A stretch of DNA of 64,000 nucleotides from Calothrix sp. MO_192.B10 (GTDB lineage: Bacteria; Cyanobacteriota; Cyanobacteriia; Cyanobacteriales; Nostocaceae), in assembly GCA_030065055.1 (NCBI GenBank), contig JASJDS010000074.1:1-64000 (forward strand), read 5' to 3'. This document shows positions 61,228-64,000 of this stretch, piece after piece (the stretch's first letter is position 1; each line of letters opens with the position of its first letter). Under the pieces are notes generated by a model, which saw only the letters and a program-made list of their open reading frames with translations, made no database searches and had not been told where the DNA came from. The position numbers were made by a program, and so were the translations under genes.

Positions 61228-64000
61228 TTAGACGACATATTCTAAATTGATGGTAATAGAAGGGCTATTATCGAATACTTTGATAAAGCTAATGTTGATA
61301 TTTGGGTTGTAATACCAAGCATTAGTATTAGCTGAATTGAGGGCATCAGAATCACTGTTTAAAGCAATTGCTTGACCTGCTATAGTTACCTTCATCAAAG
61401 GTCCCGAACTTCCTTTAGGCTCTTGGGGATCGTGTAAGATGGCAACGAAGAAATAGGTTTCTAGGGGCGTATAATGATCGTGACCCCGTTCGATTTTAAT
61501 TTCCCTGGTGTTTGCATCACTCGGCTTTTTATGGGAGATTTTGACTTCCCGATATTCTTCTTTAGCCTCTGGATCGTTATTGTATTGTAGGGGATCGATC
61601 TTGGCAGAGTCTCGACTTTCACCATCATCGAGGTACATGGTGTATTGTCCTTGACTGCCAGGATAAATATTTAGGGTAATAGGGTTGGGTTCTCCTCTAT
61701 TATTCTTTTCCTTGACATATTGTTCTAGTTCAATGGTGGGAATAATTGCCCCTTCACGGACGTAAATCGGTACAACGAAACCAATTTTACCGTAACTAGC
61801 ATCGAGAATTGCTTCAAAATTGATAGTCGATCCTCCCTCAATTTTATAGGTCAGGGGGAATTTATTATCCATGAAACTATACCAGTTGCTACCTGCGGGT
61901 AAATAAACATCGCGTTTAGACTGAATTTCTGAGTCTGGGTCTAAAATTGGGGCAACGAGAAGATCGTCTCGCACAAAAAATTGATCGTTGAGAAACTTAA
62001 TTTTATCGTTATAGATTGCCTTATCTTGAGGATCGTTGAGAAACATGGGTCGGCAAATGGGAACCCCTGTAATTACGCTCTCGAACATGGCATCATAAAA
62101 CAGTTGCATGAGACGATAGCGCAATTCGATGTAGTGCTTGCAAATGGGAAGAACCTTACTGTATAATTCGGGGTCTGGGACAGCAACACCGTTTTCAAAG
62201 AACCAATCTTGATACATAAAAGGTTCTTGGAATTGTTTCTGTCCTTTGCGGATGTAGTGGTTGCGGAACCAAGGAAGAAATGCCCCTGCTGCTGTCCAAC
62301 GCATTAGTAGTTCTGGACTTGCCCATTGTTCCCAATCATATTCTCGTTCAAAACCGCCAATATCCTGACCGCAAATAGATAAGCCACACATTCCTACCGA
62401 AAGAACTTGAGCGACATTCATCTTGAGAAAGTCCCAAGAGGAAGAGTTATCTCCCGTCCATAAACCTGCCCAACGGTGCATTCCTGCGAAACTACCTCGG
62501 CCAATAATAAAGTTACGTTTCTTTTTCCCTTGTCCGTTTTCCCGACCTGTAAGATTGTTTAATCCTTTATAAGTCGCTTTGTGGAGATTATAAGAATACA
62601 AGTTCCAAATTTTGAGGGCTGCTAGTTGTTCTTCGGGGGTTCCTTCTTCTCCTGTGGTTACATTTTCTTGGGAAAATTGGTTACTGTTCAAAAGTAAATT
62701 AAAGGGAAATCCTTTCATATCCCCTCGGGTATCGCGGATGGCTGGGGTAGTCATATCCTGCCATACCATTTCTAAACCCATGTCGAACAGAAATTGATAT
62801 TGTCGCCCCCACCATTCTCTTACTTCTGGTCGCGCAAAGTCAGCATAATGGCCAGTGGTTCCCCGATTGCCCCCATAATAAACTTCGCCAATATAAGGGT
62901 TGCCACTGTTAAAGTTGCCTTCAGCGTCGTTATATTGCCCTAACTGTTCGTAACCCACATTATAATTCTGGTTGGTTCTGTTATCGCTGGAACGTCGATC
63001 GATGACAAAATAATTATTGTCTCGTCCTTCTGCGTAGGTAGTATAGTTGGGGTCTTTGTTGCTAATAATTGGAGTAATATTGGTACTGCATTTTACCCCT
63101 TGAGCTTTTAAGTTCCCAAACATTTCTTGCGGGTTGGGAAACTTATTTTCATCAATGGTAAAAGTCTGGTAATTGTTCTGTATATCTACATCTACGTGAA
63201 GACCGTCTAGAGGAATTTGATGGTATCGATATTTACCTACGACCCATTCTAATGCGCCCCGACTTTCATAGCCATAACACCCTTGATGATATCCCAAGGC
63301 ATAACGAGGTTTTAATCTTTCTTTGCCCACAATGGAGGTAAAACACTCTAGAATGTCTTTTGCCTCCTTTCCTAACATAAAGTAATAGTCTAGTTCGCCA
63401 AAGCGGATGCCGAACATATAACGACTGGAATTGTCATGAGCAATATCCATCAACACTTGAGAGGTGTTATCGATAAAAATCCCATAAATAACACTATCTC
63501 CGTCACCAACATCACAAGCCCCATTAAATTCCATAAAGAAGGGATCGGTATGATAAAGGGGTTCTCTGTTGTCTAGAGGTCCTTCATTATATATTTGTCG
63601 GTAACGCATATTGTCGTAGTTGAAATAATTTAATCGATCGGTATTTTTGTAGAGTTGCTTACCTCCTTGTTCGCCAAAACCAATATATCTAGCACTTCCT
63701 GGTTTTTTAACTGCTTGAATAATGGAATATTCGTCTCCATTTTCTGTGAAATAAATGCCAGGTTCTGCTGTTTTCCAAACCCTCAATTCTGTACCGTCAT
63801 TGAAACGATGAAAAACTTCTAGGGTAAAGGGATTATAGTTGACAACCAGTTTAAGGGAAGGTTTAGTTGTAGCAATGGGACTGTTTGTGGCAGGCTTGGT
63901 AATGAATTCAAACTTACCGTCAGAAATTTTGTTCTCCTGGATACTAAAAGAACCTCTCTTATCTTCCAAAAACTTTCTTAATTCTTTGAAGGTATTAGTA
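61228..64000 (-). CDS. GH31 enzyme, probable alpha-1,4-glucan lyase (5' end outside window)
   Basis: At least 923 residues; the frame stays open to the window edge at 64000, so the N-terminus is missing. The (beta/alpha)8 domain is GH31. The nucleophile region reads MVWQDMTTPAI (Asp codon 62755-62757) instead of the WxDMNE of alpha-glucosidases, and the acid/base Asp is in LWTGDNSSSW (codon 62449-62451), 102 residues later; ICGQDIGGFE follows. WQDMTTPA and the surrounding RGDMKGFPF and SYNLHKATY are as I recall them from red-algal alpha-1,4-glucan lyases. Those enzymes eliminate 1,5-anhydro-D-fructose from glycogen or starch and are about 1040-1090 residues long, matching the missing 120-150 residues. 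Alpha-glucosidase is the alternative. Confidence 0.78.
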   Translation of the reverse strand, partial: TNTFKELRKFLEDKRGSFSIQENKISDGKFEFITKPATNSPIATTKPSLKLVVNYNPFTLEVFHRFNDGTELRVWKTAEPGIYFTENGDEYSIIQAVKKPGSARYIGFGEQGGKQLYKNTDRLNYFNYDNMRYRQIYNEGPLDNREPLYHTDPFFMEFNGACDVGDGDSVIYGIFIDNTSQVLMDIAHDNSSRYMFGIRFGELDYYFMLGKEAKDILECFTSIVGKERLKPRYALGYHQGCYGYESRGALEWVVGKYRYHQIPLDGLHVDVDIQNNYQTFTIDENKFPNPQEMFGNLKAQGVKCSTNITPIISNKDPNYTTYAEGRDNNYFVIDRRSSDNRTNQNYNVGYEQLGQYNDAEGNFNSGNPYIGEVYYGGNRGTTGHYADFARPEVREWWGRQYQFLFDMGLEMVWQDMTTPAIRDTRGDMKGFPFNLLLNSNQFSQENVTTGEEGTPEEQLAALKIWNLYSYNLHKATYKGLNNLTGRENGQGKKKRNFIIGRGSFAGMHRWAGLWTGDNSSSWDFLKMNVAQVLSVGMCGLSICGQDIGGFEREYDWEQWASPELLMRWTAAGAFLPWFRNHYIRKGQKQFQEPFMYQDWFFENGVAVPDPELYSKVLPICKHYIELRYRLMQLFYDAMFESVITGVPICRPMFLNDPQDKAIYNDKIKFLNDQFFVRDDLLVAPILDPDSEIQSKRDVYLPAGSNWYSFMDNKFPLTYKIEGGSTINFEAILDASYGKIGFVVPIYVREGAIIPTIELEQYVKEKNNRGEPNPITLNIYPGSQGQYTMYLDDGESRDSAKIDPLQYNNDPEAKEEYREVKISHKKPSDANTREIKIERGHDHYTPLETYFFVAILHDPQEPKGSSGPLMKVTIAGQAIALNSDSDALNSANTNAWYYNPNINISFIKVFDNSPSITINLEYVV

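Overview
The window looks like chromosomal DNA of a filamentous, probably Nostocales-type, cyanobacterium. The palindrome GCGATCGC (HIP1) recurs throughout, heptanucleotide tandem repeats sit between genes, and there are several short palindromic or MITE-like repeat families. The gene content also fits: a cyanobacterial 2-oxoglutarate bypass pair, ComFB, DUF11 and OmpA surface proteins, and a Wzx/Wzy-type exopolysaccharide cluster. I see no rRNA, tRNA or CRISPR array, and I cannot name a species.

Layout. 1-4.6 kb: palindromic repeats, a small membrane protein, and a 1131-residue protein joining a nucleotidyltransferase-like domain, a STAND-type P-loop ATPase and TPR repeats; this pair is a candidate undescribed defence or signalling system. 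4.8-7.5 kb: three poorly characterised genes and a ComFB-family gene. 8.1-10.8 kb: an ECF transporter operon (S, T and fused double ATPase) flanked by inverted copies of one palindromic repeat. 10.9-12.0 kb: a DUF5995 gene divergent from a MoaD-like sulfur carrier gene. 12.2-31.9 kb: a roughly 20 kb minus-strand surface region of seven genes: five DUF11-type secreted proteins, an outer-membrane beta-barrel and an OmpA/beta-helix protein, three of them with overlapping reading frames. 32.4 kb: an orphan IS630-type helix-turn-helix protein. 33.9-36.6 kb: an NlpC/P60 endopeptidase and a GT2 glycosyltransferase on the minus strand, divergent from a beta-lactamase-fold serine hydrolase. 37.4-39.4 kb: a PLP decarboxylase that looks transferred and is flanked by an imperfect direct repeat. 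39.6 kb: a pirin. 40.8-54.2 kb: a plus-strand exopolysaccharide cluster with a Wzc-like kinase, glycosyltransferases, Wzy and Wzx proteins, a GH9 glucanase and an FkbM methyltransferase. 54.3-56.6 kb: a second serine hydrolase and a DUF2059 protein. 57.1-60.5 kb: succinate-semialdehyde dehydrogenase and a ThDP decarboxylase, the pair that closes the cyanobacterial TCA cycle. 60.9-64 kb: a truncated SDR gene and a GH31 enzyme, incomplete at the window edge, whose motifs point to alpha-1,4-glucan lyase.

How the genes work together. Much of the window serves the cell envelope: polymer synthesis and export, peptidoglycan trimming, and a large set of secreted repeat proteins with outer-membrane partners. 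Central carbon metabolism appears at the right end. Mobile-repeat activity is visible in nearly every intergenic region, often immediately after stop codons.

The most interesting signals are the NTase-STAND-TPR gene with its small membrane neighbour, the probable cyanobacterial alpha-1,4-glucan lyase next to a broken SDR gene, the translationally coupled DUF11/barrel/OmpA set, and the direct-repeat-flanked decarboxylase. All functional calls come from reading sequence motifs; no database search was run.
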